Below are positions 1 to 8,465 of a stretch of DNA of 64,000 nt, in pieces. The position numbers and the translations under genes were made by a program. Each line of letters opens with the position of its first letter. Position 1 is the first letter of the stretch. The stretch comes from Dehalococcoidales bacterium (GTDB taxonomy: Bacteria; Chloroflexota; Dehalococcoidia; Dehalococcoidales; UBA2162): NCBI GenBank assembly GCA_030690265.1, contig JAUYHA010000177.1:154743-218742 (forward strand), in the 5' to 3' direction. The notes under the pieces are model-generated. The model was not told where the DNA came from and did not search any database. It saw only the letters and a list, made by a program, of their open reading frames with translations.

Positions 1-94
1 CACTCAAAAGTAAGCTAAAGCCGAAAGCTAAAAAACCAATCGCTGCTATACCAACAATAGCGATTACAGTATATATGTTGAGGAAACGTTTCAT
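1..94 (-). CDS. N-terminus of a membrane protein, cut by the window edge
   Basis: Only the first 31 codons are visible. The minus-strand ATG at 92-94 is preceded by an AGAGG-type ribosome-binding site. The visible residues begin MKRFLNIYTVIAIVGIAA and continue as one hydrophobic segment, which fits a signal anchor or first membrane helix. The product cannot be identified. It is the next gene downstream of the tldE-like tail fragment, on the same strand. Confidence 0.55.
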   Translation of the reverse strand, partial: MKRFLNIYTVIAIVGIAAIGFLAFGFSLLLS

Positions 95-124
95 TCCAAC
101 CTCTTCGCCTCAATTAAGGTGCTA

Positions 125-229
125 TCACTTACTCGCCACCGAGACACTGGAGAGGTAGAGGGGTGGGGTATTAAGAAAGCCGCCTACCCATTTCGTATCC
201 CCGCAGTAAATAACCCCTTCTCTCTTCAT
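125..229 (-). pseudogene. Duplicated 3' end of a tldE-like gene
   Basis: A minus-strand reading frame of 34 codons ends in WVGGFLNTPPLYLSSVSVASK-stop if written in two parts (WVGGFLN, then TPPLYLSSVSVASK). The intact tldE gene next door ends WVGSSLN, then the same TPPLYLSSVSVASK. The DNA at 126-169 and 376-419 is almost identical, and the similarity fades upstream. This looks like a leftover 3' end from a second tldE copy or a local duplication. The ATG at 229 has no good ribosome-binding site, so expression as a peptide is unlikely. Confidence 0.6.
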
Positions 230-374
230 ACCTCTTGTCCTCTTTTTTTGACTGCTGTCTATTTCTGTTGACATAACATCAAAAACAACTCAAAGCTAAA
301 CAGGTCTCAACAGGCACGAGTCGTTGTCCAAAATTTTTTTTATCTATTTTGCCTTTAGTCACACCTTCATATCC

Positions 375-1676
375 TCACTTACTCGCTACCGAGACACTGG
401 AGAGGTAGAGGGGTGGGGTGTTGAGGGAGCTGCCTACCCACCTGGCATCGCTGCCGATGGCGGTAATCTCTTTGAGAAGCTGGTAAATATTCCCGGAGAC
501 CATAGTATCTTTCACCCTGCCTACTATTTTACCATTTTCTATCTTAAAACCTAAAAGAACATTGCCACTGAAATCACCGCCCAGGATATTGCCCTGGGTT
601 GCTCCCATAAGCTCTTCAACAACCAAGCCTTCCTTTATATCACTCACCATCTCGTCAAAGCCGGTTTTGCCCGGGGCAATGATAAAGGCACTGGGCGATG
701 GGGTGGGCAGTCCACCCCGGCTTCTCTGCCCGTTACCGGTACTCCTGGTATTAGCCAGGGCGGCGGTCTGCAGGTCATAGAGAAAATTACGCACCACTCC
801 CTTTTCAATGAGAGAGGTACGCTGTGCGGGCACACCTTCATCATCAAAGGGAGAGCTTGACGGACGGTAGGCTAGAGTCGAATCATCCCAAAGCTCCAGT
901 TTTTCATCAAAGACCCGCTGTCCCAGCTTATCACCTATCGGTGAAGCCCCCTCCAGGACCATCTTACCATTGAAAGCCGCCATCAAGGGTCTAACCAGAG
1001 CACTGGCAACTCCCAGGGATGTAAAAACAACCGGCATTAACCGGGTTGGTGCTGAAGCCTGGTTTCTGGCTAACTCAAGCTGTCTGAGCACCACTTGAGT
1101 TATGCCGCCCGTCTCCACTATCGGGCGGCAGGAACTCTGACTATCCCCGACGAAGAGCATATCGGTATCCTGAATCAGGGTTCCCTCTATACCCAGGCTG
1201 AAAAAACTCTGCCGGTAGCTTGTCTGTCCACCGCGGGAATTTATCAGGCGGACCGATACCACTCCCTTGCTCACCGCCGCCTCACAAAGAAGCTCCGGAG
1301 TATTACTTATGAGGGCGGTTATCATTTCCTCACCGAGTTTGGTCATCGCTCCGGTAGATATTTTCTCTACCCCGGAGTCGAAGATTTCAACCTCGGGATA
1401 GGAAGACAGGGAAGGAAACTCAAACTCAGCCTTTGAACCGAACCGGGCTGTTTCCACCGCCATATCGACCAGTTCCTGGCTGTTTTCCAGCTCCGTAGCC
1501 GTAGCGTAGCCAATCCTGCCTTCTCTGATAATACGCAGGGCAACACTAGTGCTCTGGGTACTCTGGACATGCTTTAAACGGTTGGCTTCGAAGTGGACAG
1601 GAGTGCTCTCCGAGGTAACGGCAAAGACCTCAGCTTCTTCAGCCACCTTCTTTGCCTTTTCAAGGATGTCTTCCAC
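375..1676 (-). CDS. tldE: TldE/PmbA family subunit of the TldD-TldE protease
   Basis: 433 residues, close to the usual family length. In known systems TldE pairs with TldD to form a cytoplasmic heteromeric metalloprotease that trims unfolded or modified peptides such as microcin precursors. This protein has the overall TldE pattern but no HExxxH motif, as expected for the non-catalytic partner. The start is GTG, placed directly after the TAA stop of tldD, with a GGAGG inside the end of tldD, so the two are translationally coupled. The final codons are duplicated about 250 bp downstream (125-229). Confidence in the family is high. The natural substrate is unknown and no peptide natural-product genes are visible nearby. 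Confidence 0.9.
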   Translation of the reverse strand: MEDILEKAKKVAEEAEVFAVTSESTPVHFEANRLKHVQSTQSTSVALRIIREGRIGYATATELENSQELVDMAVETARFGSKAEFEFPSLSSYPEVEIFDSGVEKISTGAMTKLGEEMITALISNTPELLCEAAVSKGVVSVRLINSRGGQTSYRQSFFSLGIEGTLIQDTDMLFVGDSQSSCRPIVETGGITQVVLRQLELARNQASAPTRLMPVVFTSLGVASALVRPLMAAFNGKMVLEGASPIGDKLGQRVFDEKLELWDDSTLAYRPSSSPFDDEGVPAQRTSLIEKGVVRNFLYDLQTAALANTRSTGNGQRSRGGLPTPSPSAFIIAPGKTGFDEMVSDIKEGLVVEELMGATQGNILGGDFSGNVLLGFKIENGKIVGRVKDTMVSGNIYQLLKEITAIGSDARWVGSSLNTPPLYLSSVSVASK

Positions 1677-3059
1677 TTATTTGCCTCCAATCAAGCAATG
1701 CTGAATCCTGATATGCGGGCTGCCATTGGAAACAGGCAGCGGCATCTGCCCCGCCTTGCCACAGCCGCCGCCCTGGTTCATGTCCAGGTCATTACCGATG
1801 GCATCTATATTCTTAAGAGTAGCAAAGACATTACCGGTAAGCACTACCGGCCGTAATGTTTCAGCAATCTTACCATTGCGAATCATATAGGCTTCGCCAC
1901 CCGAGAAGGTGAACATCTCCATACTGGTCGTACCGCCGTACCAGTTTTTGACATACACCCCCTCTTTAACATCGGCGATTATATCCTCAAAAGAGGCGGT
2001 TTTTGGCTCAATGAAGGTGTTGGTCATACGCACAATGGGCGGGTGGCGATAGCTAATGGCTCGGGCGTTACCCGTGGGAGCTTCATTCATTTTAGCGGCA
2101 GTTTCCCGGGAATGAAGCCGGCCGACCAGCTTGCCTTCCCTGATAAGGTAGGTTTTAGTAGACGGCACCCCTTCATCATCATATTTATAGCTACCTCGCA
2201 GTCCGGGCACCATCGCCGAATCAACGATATCCAACTCACCGCTGCCAAACTCTTTACCCAGGACCATAATCTGGCGCATGCGGTCATTTTCATAAACAAA
2301 GTCGGCTTCTGACAGGTGACCGAAGGCTTCATGGACGAAGACTCCAGCCAGAACCGGGTCCAGGACCACGGTATATTCTCCCCCTTTTAACTGGGGAGCA
2401 GAGAGCAAATCTACCGCCCGTTGTGCCATTTCTTCCACTTTGCTATTCAGGTGCTGAATGGCACTAAAATCACCCCGGCTGCCCAGGCTTAAACCTGCCT
2501 GTTGCACTTCACCATCCCGGGCAGCAACAGCGGTCAAACGCAGGGTGACATCCCTTCTCTCCTGCTCAATATAGCTGCCCCGTGAATTTAAGAAGATGGT
2601 CTTTCTAGCCCCGTCGCCGTAGCTGATAACCGAAGTCTGTATCCCGGGTGTGCTCCAGATAATATCATTATATTCATCCAGTAATTGCTTTTTCTCAACC
2701 AGGGGTATGGTCAGCGGGTTTTTACCATCCTCAGCAGGTACCTTCTCAACCACCGGCTCTACTTCAGCCAGATTGCTTTTTTCACCACCGACGAAACGGG
2801 CTTGCTCTACCGCCCTTGCTAACCTTTCAGGCAGCTCATCCAGGCTGTTAAAACAGACAAAACCCCACCCCCCTTTAACCAGTGCCCTGACATTGCCACC
2901 GATAGCGGTGCTTTTATCTACCGATTCCAGCTTTTTCCCCCGGTAGGTAATCTGATTATTACGGCTCTCCTCAAGGTGGGCCTCTAAATAATCAGCCTCA
3001 TATTTTGAAAGGGAATTAGCTAATTCCTGTCCGATAGCGTCAATGTCTGCCACAGGCAT
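1677..3059 (-). CDS. tldD: TldD metalloprotease catalytic subunit
   Basis: 460 residues. The zinc motif of the TldD family is visible as HEAFGH at about residues 243-248, followed by LSEAD. In TldD the active site lies in a protected cavity of the TldD-TldE dimer and hydrolyses peptides fed in as extended strands. The ATG start has an AAGGAG ribosome-binding site 5-6 bases upstream. It is the first gene of the tldD-tldE pair. Upstream lies a perfect purine/pyrimidine hairpin (3150-3176), so the pair probably has its own transcript or is at the tail of the ribosomal/acyl-CoA block. Both genes are intact. Confidence 0.92.
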   Translation of the reverse strand: MPVADIDAIGQELANSLSKYEADYLEAHLEESRNNQITYRGKKLESVDKSTAIGGNVRALVKGGWGFVCFNSLDELPERLARAVEQARFVGGEKSNLAEVEPVVEKVPAEDGKNPLTIPLVEKKQLLDEYNDIIWSTPGIQTSVISYGDGARKTIFLNSRGSYIEQERRDVTLRLTAVAARDGEVQQAGLSLGSRGDFSAIQHLNSKVEEMAQRAVDLLSAPQLKGGEYTVVLDPVLAGVFVHEAFGHLSEADFVYENDRMRQIMVLGKEFGSGELDIVDSAMVPGLRGSYKYDDEGVPSTKTYLIREGKLVGRLHSRETAAKMNEAPTGNARAISYRHPPIVRMTNTFIEPKTASFEDIIADVKEGVYVKNWYGGTTSMEMFTFSGGEAYMIRNGKIAETLRPVVLTGNVFATLKNIDAIGNDLDMNQGGGCGKAGQMPLPVSNGSPHIRIQHCLIGGK

Positions 3060-3149
3060 ATTCTCCTTGCTGGAAAACTAGAGATAAAACGGTCTTGCTA
3101 ATAATAATTATAGCAGATTGGAAGCCTGTTTAGTAACCTATCCCCCTGA

Positions 3150-3176
3150 CCCCCTTCCCTTAAAAAGGGAAGGGGG
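3150..3176. repeat. Perfect 12-bp palindrome, C/T arm then A/G arm
   Basis: CCCCCTTCCCTT, a three-base loop and the exact reverse complement. An almost identical palindrome is at 3560-3586, with degenerate relatives near 36320-36450 and 61415-61445. It has no U-run of terminator type on either side. It is a dispersed intergenic repeat family. Confidence 0.75.
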
Positions 3177-3234
3177 TAAAGAGAAAGAGAGGAGGCAGCA
3201 CCCCCTCTCTAAAATATCCTCTCCGCGGCTATGG

Positions 3235-3489
3235 TCATTCTACGAAGAGTTCCAAAACCAAACCGCCACAGCCGAACAATACTGCCAATCCTATCAACCA
3301 ATATATGAGTTTCTGCCGTCTCTTGGTGCCGACATAACCACTCAATCCTACATACCGTAAAAGGTTATTTATCCAGCCTTCAAAACCACGAAAGGCTCCC
3401 GGAGCCACGAAAGTGAGTATTGAAACCGCTCCTGCCAATATTGCGAATCCAAGAATTTGGAGGATGATGGACACCAGTTTTATATTCAT
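3235..3489 (-). CDS. Small two-helix membrane protein, unknown function
   Basis: 84 residues from the ATG at 3487-3489 (a TTG four codons earlier is in frame but less likely). Two hydrophobic segments are visible: IILQILGFAILAGAVSI near the N-terminus and LIYWLIGLAVLFGCGGLVL near the C-terminus, separated by a basic KRRQK stretch. No family was recognised. No clear ribosome-binding site precedes the ATG. A TATACT hexamer lies 12 bases upstream, so this may be a near-leaderless transcript. It sits between two copies of the 27-bp palindrome, isolated from the genes on either side. Confidence 0.55.
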   Translation of the reverse strand: MNIKLVSIILQILGFAILAGAVSILTFVAPGAFRGFEGWINNLLRYVGLSGYVGTKRRQKLIYWLIGLAVLFGCGGLVLELFVE

Positions 3490-3559
3490 ACTGCGAAACA
3501 AAGTATATCATAACATAAAGAAGGGTTAAGAGAGGCTATGCCTTTCTTAAAAACTAATT

Positions 3560-3586
3560 CCCCTTCCCTTTGGTAAAGGGAAGGGG
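3560..3586. repeat. Perfect 12-bp palindrome, second copy
   Basis: CCCCTTCCCTTT, loop GGT, then AAAGGGAAGGGG. It is the same family as 3150-3176. The flank reads ACACAGGGGATAGG, and a similar ACACAAGGGACAGG flank follows the relative near 61440, so the repeat unit extends beyond the palindrome. Confidence 0.7.
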
Positions 3587-3611
3587 ACACAGGGGATAGG
3601 ATTTCTTAAAA

Positions 3612-4892
3612 CTACTTTCTCTCTAAAACGAGTGCCATTCCCTGCCCGCCGCCGATACACAGAGTCGCCAGGCCAAACTGGAAGTCACGGCGGGCCATTT
3701 CATGAATGAGGGTAACCAGAATCCTGGCTCCGCTGCATCCTATAGGGTGACCCAGGGAAATACCGCCGCCGTGAAGGTTTGTTTTAGCCAGGTCAATATC
3801 AAGCTCTCTAGTTACGGCGAGAACCTGAGCAGCAAAAGCTTCGTTCAATTCAATACAGTCGATGTTTCCCAGACTGAGTCCGGCGAGCTTGAGGGCTTTT
3901 TTGACCGAGGGAACAACCCCCAGACCCATATATGCCGGGTCAACACCGCCACTGGCATAAGAGCGGATAACCGCCAGTGGCTTAAGGCCGAGTTCCTCCG
4001 CCTTTTCCGCTGACATTACCAGTAGAGCGGCGGCGGCATCGGTTATTGCCGAGGCGTTACCCGCCGTTACGGAGCCATCTGCTTTGAAGACGGCCGGCAG
4101 CCTGCCCAGAAGCTCCATTGAAGTCTCCCTGGGGTGCTCATCGGTATCGAAACCCCTGGTCTCCCTCCTTATCTGGATTTCAACGGGGACTATCTCCTCT
4201 TTGAAGGTGCCGTCTTTTGTTGCCGCCACAGCCTTGTTGTTGCTCTCCAGGGCAAAGCTGTCCTGCTCTTCTCTGGTGATAGCGTATTTCTCAGCCAGAT
4301 TTTCAGCGGTTAAAGCCATGTGGTAGTTATAGAATATCTCCCAGAGTCCATCATAAACCATGCCGTCAACCAGCTCACAATTGAACATCCTGACCCCCCA
4401 GCGAGCTTTTGGAAAGTAGTAAGGGACTGAGCTCATATTCTCCATACCGCCGGCAACGATAACCTCAGCATCCCCGGCTTTTATTGCCTGGGCTGCCAGA
4501 GCTACTGCTTTCATTCCTGAGCCACAGACCTTGTTCACGGTAAAGGCATTGACCTCTTTGGGCATACCGGCATAGATTGACGCCTGACGAGCCGGATTTT
4601 GCCCCTGCCCACCCTGAATTACATTACCCATGATAACTTCATCAACGGAGATTTCATTCAGAGAATCAGCCCAATCAGAGTATTTTTTCTCCAGCTCAAT
4701 AATGCCTTCTTGCTTAAGTGCCGATGGGGCATAGTTTAATAATTCAGGGTCTCTCTTGGGTTTCAAGCCTGCCTTTTTAAGCGCCTCTTTAATGACAATG
4801 CTGCCCAACCTGGCAGCCGGCACATCCTGTAGCGAGCCCCCGTAATTACTTATTGCCGTTCTAACACCACTGACAATAACAACATCGGTCAT
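3612..4892 (-). CDS. Acetyl-CoA C-acetyltransferase (thiolase)
   Basis: 426 residues. It catalyses reversible condensation of two acetyl-CoA, or thiolytic cleavage of 3-ketoacyl-CoA. The catalytic pieces are all present: the nucleophilic Cys in [10 protein letters not shown] (about Cys123), the His in [16 protein letters not shown], and the second Cys in [11 protein letters not shown]. The protein is about 30 residues longer than typical bacterial thiolases because of an insertion at roughly residues 45-80, which pushes the active Cys from about 90 to 123. The ATG has a GGAG nine bases upstream. It follows the dehydrogenase and crotonase genes on the same strand, together making a three-step beta-oxidation or butyryl/acetoacetyl-CoA module. 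Confidence 0.92.
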   Translation of the reverse strand: MTDVVIVSGVRTAISNYGGSLQDVPAARLGSIVIKEALKKAGLKPKRDPELLNYAPSALKQEGIIELEKKYSDWADSLNEISVDEVIMGNVIQGGQGQNPARQASIYAGMPKEVNAFTVNKVCGSGMKAVALAAQAIKAGDAEVIVAGGMENMSSVPYYFPKARWGVRMFNCELVDGMVYDGLWEIFYNYHMALTAENLAEKYAITREEQDSFALESNNKAVAATKDGTFKEEIVPVEIQIRRETRGFDTDEHPRETSMELLGRLPAVFKADGSVTAGNASAITDAAAALLVMSAEKAEELGLKPLAVIRSYASGGVDPAYMGLGVVPSVKKALKLAGLSLGNIDCIELNEAFAAQVLAVTRELDIDLAKTNLHGGGISLGHPIGCSGARILVTLIHEMARRDFQFGLATLCIGGGQGMALVLERK

Positions 4893-4919
4893 AATATTTC
4901 ACTCCTTGTTCGCGGTCGG

Positions 4920-5774
4920 TTACTTCTTATAATCGTAAAACCCTTTTCCTGTCTTGCGCCCCAGCTGGCCGGCACTGACCATCCTTCTTAATAAGGTTGG
5001 AGCAATAAATTGATGGTCAGACAGGTTCTGGTAGACGCCCTCAGCCATAAAGAGAATAATATCATTACCAACCAGGTCAGCCAGGGCAAGAGGCCCAATA
5101 GGGTGATTCAAACCCAGGGTAATGGCAGTATCAATATCCTCTTTAGAGGCAACCCCGCTCTCCAGCATACGGATTGCGTTAAGAATAAAGGAGAGTAACA
5201 GGCGGTTAACTATAAAACCAGGCGTATCCGGAACAACGACCGGAGTCTTGCCCAGAGATTTGGCAAATTCCCGGCTGAATTCGAGAGTTTCCTCGCTGAC
5301 CAGGATAGTCCGGACAATCTCCACCAGCTGCATTACCGGCGGTGGATTAAAGAAATGCAAGCCCACCACCCTGTCAAGCCGGCGGGTTGCCATTGCCATT
5401 TCGGTTACTGAGAGAACCGAAGTATTGCTGGCTAAAATGGCATTCTCAGGGCAGGTAGCATCCAGCTCAGCAAATACTTTTTTCTTTATCTCCATGTTCT
5501 CAATAGCTACTTCTATCACCAGGTCGCAGTCAGCAAAGTCTTTGATACTGGTTGTGCCTTTAATCCGGCCGAGGGCAGCATCCTTATCCTCCTGAGATAA
5601 CCGGCCTCTTTCCACGCCTCTGCTCAGAGCAGTACTAATTGACGCCAAGCCTTTATTCAATAGCTCCTGGTTAATTTCCGAGACCACCACCGGGTAGCCC
5701 GACTGGGCACAGACCTGAACGATACCGGCACCCATGGTGCCACAACCAACCACGCCAACTTTCTTGCTCGGCAT
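4920..5774 (-). CDS. hbd: 3-hydroxybutyryl-CoA dehydrogenase
   Basis: 284 residues from the second of two nearby ATG codons. The second is chosen because GGAG lies six bases before it and directly touches the first. It oxidises 3-hydroxyacyl-CoA with NAD(P), or the reverse. The N-terminal Rossmann motif GVVGCGTMGAG is at residues 7-17. The catalytic His/Glu region is visible as VGLHFFNPPPVMQLVE, and the C-terminal helical domain ends in GRKTGKGFYDY. These are hallmarks of the short monofunctional enzyme rather than the FadB fusion. It lies between the thiolase and the crotonase with short gaps, so one transcript is likely. Confidence 0.92.
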   Translation of the reverse strand: MPSKKVGVVGCGTMGAGIVQVCAQSGYPVVVSEINQELLNKGLASISTALSRGVERGRLSQEDKDAALGRIKGTTSIKDFADCDLVIEVAIENMEIKKKVFAELDATCPENAILASNTSVLSVTEMAMATRRLDRVVGLHFFNPPPVMQLVEIVRTILVSEETLEFSREFAKSLGKTPVVVPDTPGFIVNRLLLSFILNAIRMLESGVASKEDIDTAITLGLNHPIGPLALADLVGNDIILFMAEGVYQNLSDHQFIAPTLLRRMVSAGQLGRKTGKGFYDYKK

Positions 5775-5804
5775 AGTCATCTCCTTTATCTATTGCGGTA
5801 TAAT

Positions 5805-6575
5805 TTACTTCGCCTTAAAATCCGGTTTCCTCTTCTCGGCAAAGGCAGCGGTACCTTCCAGGTAGTCTTCAGTAGTCAGCAGGTAGTCAAAGAAAGAGCT
5901 TTCCAGCTTCAAACCTTCCTCAAGAGAGAGGCTATAACCCCTGAGCATGGCTTCTTTGGCGGCTCTGACCCCTAAAGGACCAACCTGGCAGATAACTTCA
6001 GCCCAGGCTTTAGCCGTAGATATAAGCTCACTTTGAGGGACGACCTTGTTCACCAGGCCAATGCGGTATGCCTCCTGGGCATCAATAGGCTTGCCCATCA
6101 AGACTATCTCCGCCGCCTTTGCCCAGGGGATAAGGCGGGGCAGTCTTTGAGTGCCCCCCCAGCCAGGCATCAGCCCCAGGTTCACCTCAGGTGTACCCAG
6201 ACGGGCGTTCTCAGAAGCCAGTCTGATGTCACAAGCCAGGGCTATTTCCAGGCCACCACCCACAGCAAGGCCATTGATAGCCGCAATGAGAGGTTTATAT
6301 AATTCCAGTCCCCGCATCGGGTTAGCGGGAAATGCCCAGGGTTTGTCCCCGGTCTCCTTTATAAAAGGCAGCATATCCTTGATATCCGCCCCGGCAGAGA
6401 AGGCTTTCTCTCCGGCACCGGTAATGATGCCGACCCAGAGTTCCGTATCATCTCTGAAGGCTACCATTGCCTCGTGTAGTTCCTGCATTGTATGGACATC
6501 TATTGCATTGGCTGCCTCCGGACGATTAATGGTGAAGACAGCGATTCTCCCTTCCTTCTCGTAGCCAAGAGCCAT
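5805..6575 (-). CDS. Enoyl-CoA hydratase (crotonase family)
   Basis: 256 residues, the normal length. It adds water across the double bond of 2-enoyl-CoA. The oxyanion-hole segments FSAGADIKDM and LAVGGGLEIALA are visible, and the two glutamates used by true hydratases are present (in GGGLEIA and in GTPEVNLGL), followed by GWGGTQRLPR. The start has GGAGG nine bases upstream. With the dehydrogenase and thiolase downstream it completes the conversion of crotonyl-CoA-type substrates to acetyl-CoA units, or the reverse. No acyl-CoA dehydrogenase or ligase is in the window, so the direction cannot be told. Confidence 0.9.
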   Translation of the reverse strand: MALGYEKEGRIAVFTINRPEAANAIDVHTMQELHEAMVAFRDDTELWVGIITGAGEKAFSAGADIKDMLPFIKETGDKPWAFPANPMRGLELYKPLIAAINGLAVGGGLEIALACDIRLASENARLGTPEVNLGLMPGWGGTQRLPRLIPWAKAAEIVLMGKPIDAQEAYRIGLVNKVVPQSELISTAKAWAEVICQVGPLGVRAAKEAMLRGYSLSLEEGLKLESSFFDYLLTTEDYLEGTAAFAEKRKPDFKAK

Positions 6576-6598
6576 GGTGGTGAACCTCCTTTAAAATC

Positions 6599-6862
6599 TT
6601 AACCCAGCAGCCAGAAGATGCCACCCACAACTATCATAACCAGACCGATAGCGATTGCTATCCAGCCGCCTATTCTGAGGGCTCCAAATTGAGGGCGCGG
6701 TGGCCAGTGCTCCAGAAATTCTCTGACATCAGAACGGGTAGAGACAGAAAGAGAATCGTAATAGTTTTTCTCCTCCTTCTTGTCCCAGATGATGATGCCC
6801 AGACCGAGCAGAATAAACACGCCCCCCATAGTGATAAGTAACAATCGGTCACGCTGGGGCAT
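6599..6862 (-). CDS. Small two-helix membrane protein
   Basis: 87 residues, preceded by a near-ideal GGAGG six bases before the ATG. Hydrophobic segments are LLLITMGGVFILLGLGIIIW near the N-terminus and IAIAIGLVMIVVGGIFWLLG at the C-terminus, joined by a charged loop starting DKKEEK. No family was recognised. It lies just upstream of the crotonase gene and downstream of rplL on the same strand, so it is probably cotranscribed with the acyl-CoA genes. Confidence 0.7.
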   Translation of the reverse strand: MPQRDRLLLITMGGVFILLGLGIIIWDKKEEKNYYDSLSVSTRSDVREFLEHWPPRPQFGALRIGGWIAIAIGLVMIVVGGIFWLLG

Positions 6863-6927
6863 GATGCACCTCCAAAGACTAGAGATTACTCATCATGATG
6901 ATACGCCCGTTCAGCACTACCCCCTGA

Positions 6928-6955
6928 GCCCTGGCCTGTCGCCAGGACAGGCTTG
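6928..6955. repeat. 28-bp sequence also found at 32029-32056
   Basis: The two 28-base stretches are identical and contain the hairpin GCCTGTC-CTGGC-GACAGGC (minus strand). Here it lies between rplL and the small membrane gene; the other copy sits inside a larger dispersed repeat. There is no U-run, so I do not call it a terminator. Confidence 0.6.
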
Positions 6956-6964
6956 TTTTCAGGG

Positions 6965-7465
6965 TCAGGCAATTTCAACCGTAGCTCCCGCGTCTTCCAG
7001 CTTCTTCCTGGCTTCTCCCGCCTCCTCCTGACTTACCCCTTCTTTAACTGGCTTGGGAGCGCTTTCCACCAGGTCTTTCGACTCCTTCAACCCCAGGGAA
7101 GTGAGCTCTCGCACCGCTTTAATGACGTTTATCTTATTAGCCCCGACTTCCTTAAGGATTACATTGAAGGCTGTCTGCTCCTCTTTCTCTTCAACTGGAG
7201 CGGCTGCAGCGCTCAGCGCGGCGGCTACTACCGGAGCCGCCGCAGTAACTCCAAACTCAGTCTCTAATGCCTTGACTAGCTCCGAGAGCTCCAGCACCGT
7301 CATATTTTTAATAGACGTCATCATATCATCAATGGCCGTCGCTTTTTTCGTCTCAGCCGTTTCTGATTTGCTGGCGGTAGCCGTCCTGGTTTTCCTGGCT
7401 GCCGGTTTTACTTGGGTAGCTTCCTGGTTTTCCTCCTGGATTGTAGTTTCAATATCTTCAACCAT
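6965..7465 (-). CDS. rplL: 50S ribosomal protein L7/L12, N-terminally extended
   Basis: 166 residues; the family is normally 120-130. The C-terminal domain is canonical (residues from about 95: [20 protein letters not shown], then GLKEAKD-like [10 protein letters not shown]). It recruits GTPase factors to the ribosomal stalk. The dimerisation helix that normally begins the protein ([14 protein letters not shown]) starts only near residue 55. It is preceded by about 45 residues rich in Thr, Ala, Lys and Glu. The upstream ATG is supported by GGAAGGAG directly before it, and the gene overlaps the end of rplJ by 8 bases. An internal ATG pair near residue 48 lacks a clear ribosome-binding site. 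The extension therefore seems real. Confidence 0.9.
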   Translation of the reverse strand: MVEDIETTIQEENQEATQVKPAARKTRTATASKSETAETKKATAIDDMMTSIKNMTVLELSELVKALETEFGVTAAAPVVAAALSAAAAPVEEKEEQTAFNVILKEVGANKINVIKAVRELTSLGLKESKDLVESAPKPVKEGVSQEEAGEARKKLEDAGATVEIA

Positions 7466-8000
7466 TTCCTTCTCCTTCCAATTGCCGAATTCTAGCTTGT
7501 AGCACGCCGATAATTCCTCTTATCGGGCTGGCTAAACAACTAACTAAATTTGAAACGGGGCTTTTCATCTGACCCAGAACTCTGGCGAGCAATATCTCTC
7601 TTGGCGGCAGCGTAGCAAGGGTCATTACTTCCTCAGCAGTGAGCAGCCTATCACCTATAAAGCCGCCTTTAATGCCAATCTCCAGCTTTGTGTCACGGAT
7701 AAAGTTTGACAGGACTTTGGCTGGGGAGGTGATATCGTCATAGCCGAAGGCAATTGCTATCGGGCCTTCAAGAGCGGTAAGCAAAGTATCCTTACCGGCT
7801 CTCTCAGCGGCGAAACCAGCCAGCGTATTTTTGACTACCGTATACTCATTACTTGCTGCTTGTAAGCTGCGCCGCAAACTTGTTATCTCTGAAGTTGTCA
7901 ACCCCCGGTAGTCAGTGAAAATGCCTACAGTTGACCGGGAAAAGCGCTCCTCCATCTGGTCAATAATTGCCGCCTTCTTTTCTCTATTTTTACTGGACAT
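7458..8000 (-). CDS. rplJ: 50S ribosomal protein L10
   Basis: 180 residues, normal length. L10 forms the base of the ribosomal stalk and binds L7/L12 dimers through its C-terminal helix. The N-terminal pattern [13 protein letters not shown] and [14 protein letters not shown] and the central [16 protein letters not shown] are typical. GGGAGGT lies nine bases before the ATG. The gene overlaps rplL. The usual long L10 leader that binds L10-L7/L12 for autoregulation is not present: only 47 bases separate rplJ from the DUF35 gene upstream, with no terminator, so L10/L12 expression depends on read-through from that gene. Confidence 0.93.
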   Translation of the reverse strand: MSSKNREKKAAIIDQMEERFSRSTVGIFTDYRGLTTSEITSLRRSLQAASNEYTVVKNTLAGFAAERAGKDTLLTALEGPIAIAFGYDDITSPAKVLSNFIRDTKLEIGIKGGFIGDRLLTAEEVMTLATLPPREILLARVLGQMKSPVSNLVSCLASPIRGIIGVLQARIRQLEGEGNG

Positions 8001-8047
8001 CTTTTCTTACCTCCCGAATAATACTAGGATATATCTTATCAGCCCGG

Positions 8048-8461
8048 TCAGGCTTTCTGAAACTCATAACCAATTCTACCATCGGCCGATTTCGTTGAGA
8101 CTATCTTCAACTCCATTCCGGGCTTAATATCATCCGCCTTAATACCTTTACTGAGACGGCCAAAAATTCTCATTTCGTCCCCAAAGTCAGCTATCCCCAG
8201 AGTATAAGGAGCATCATCCTCAAAGCCGGAAGGACCGTACTGGACTACGGAATAAGTGACCAGTTTGCCTTTACCTTCTATTTCAAACCATTCCACTTCA
8301 CTATTCAGGCAACTTGGACAGTCCAGCTTCGGAGGGAAGTAGCTGGTGCCACACTTCTTACACCTGGTGGTCATCACCTTACCCTGCTCCAGATATTTTA
8401 TAAAATCGACCGTTTTCGCTTCAGTGGTGAAGCTGACTCTACCAAAATGCTCAAAACCCAT
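8048..8461 (-). CDS. Zn-ribbon / OB-fold protein, DUF35 family
   Basis: 137 residues. A rubredoxin-like zinc ribbon is visible (CKKCGTSYFPP, then CPSC), followed by a beta-rich OB-fold. In characterised cases, DUF35 proteins hold a thiolase or an aldolase and its partner in a substrate-channelling complex (archaeal thiolase/HMG-CoA synthase, or the ChsH2 part of the mycobacterial steroid hydratase-aldolase). Its start is four bases after the stop of the thiolase-like gene, whose final codons form its AGGAGA ribosome-binding site, so the two are tightly coupled. I infer it is the scaffold of the thiolase-like protein. Confidence 0.85.
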   Translation of the reverse strand: MGFEHFGRVSFTTEAKTVDFIKYLEQGKVMTTRCKKCGTSYFPPKLDCPSCLNSEVEWFEIEGKGKLVTYSVVQYGPSGFEDDAPYTLGIADFGDEMRIFGRLSKGIKADDIKPGMELKIVSTKSADGRIGYEFQKA

Positions 8462-8465
8462 TTCG

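Noticed and set aside
3150..3176. Palindrome as an intrinsic terminator for neighbouring genes
   Set aside because: No U-run follows on either strand and the same element occurs in other unrelated gaps, so it is a dispersed repeat.
7990..8060. L10 autoregulatory leader
   Set aside because: The gap is too short and no kink-turn-like stem is seen.
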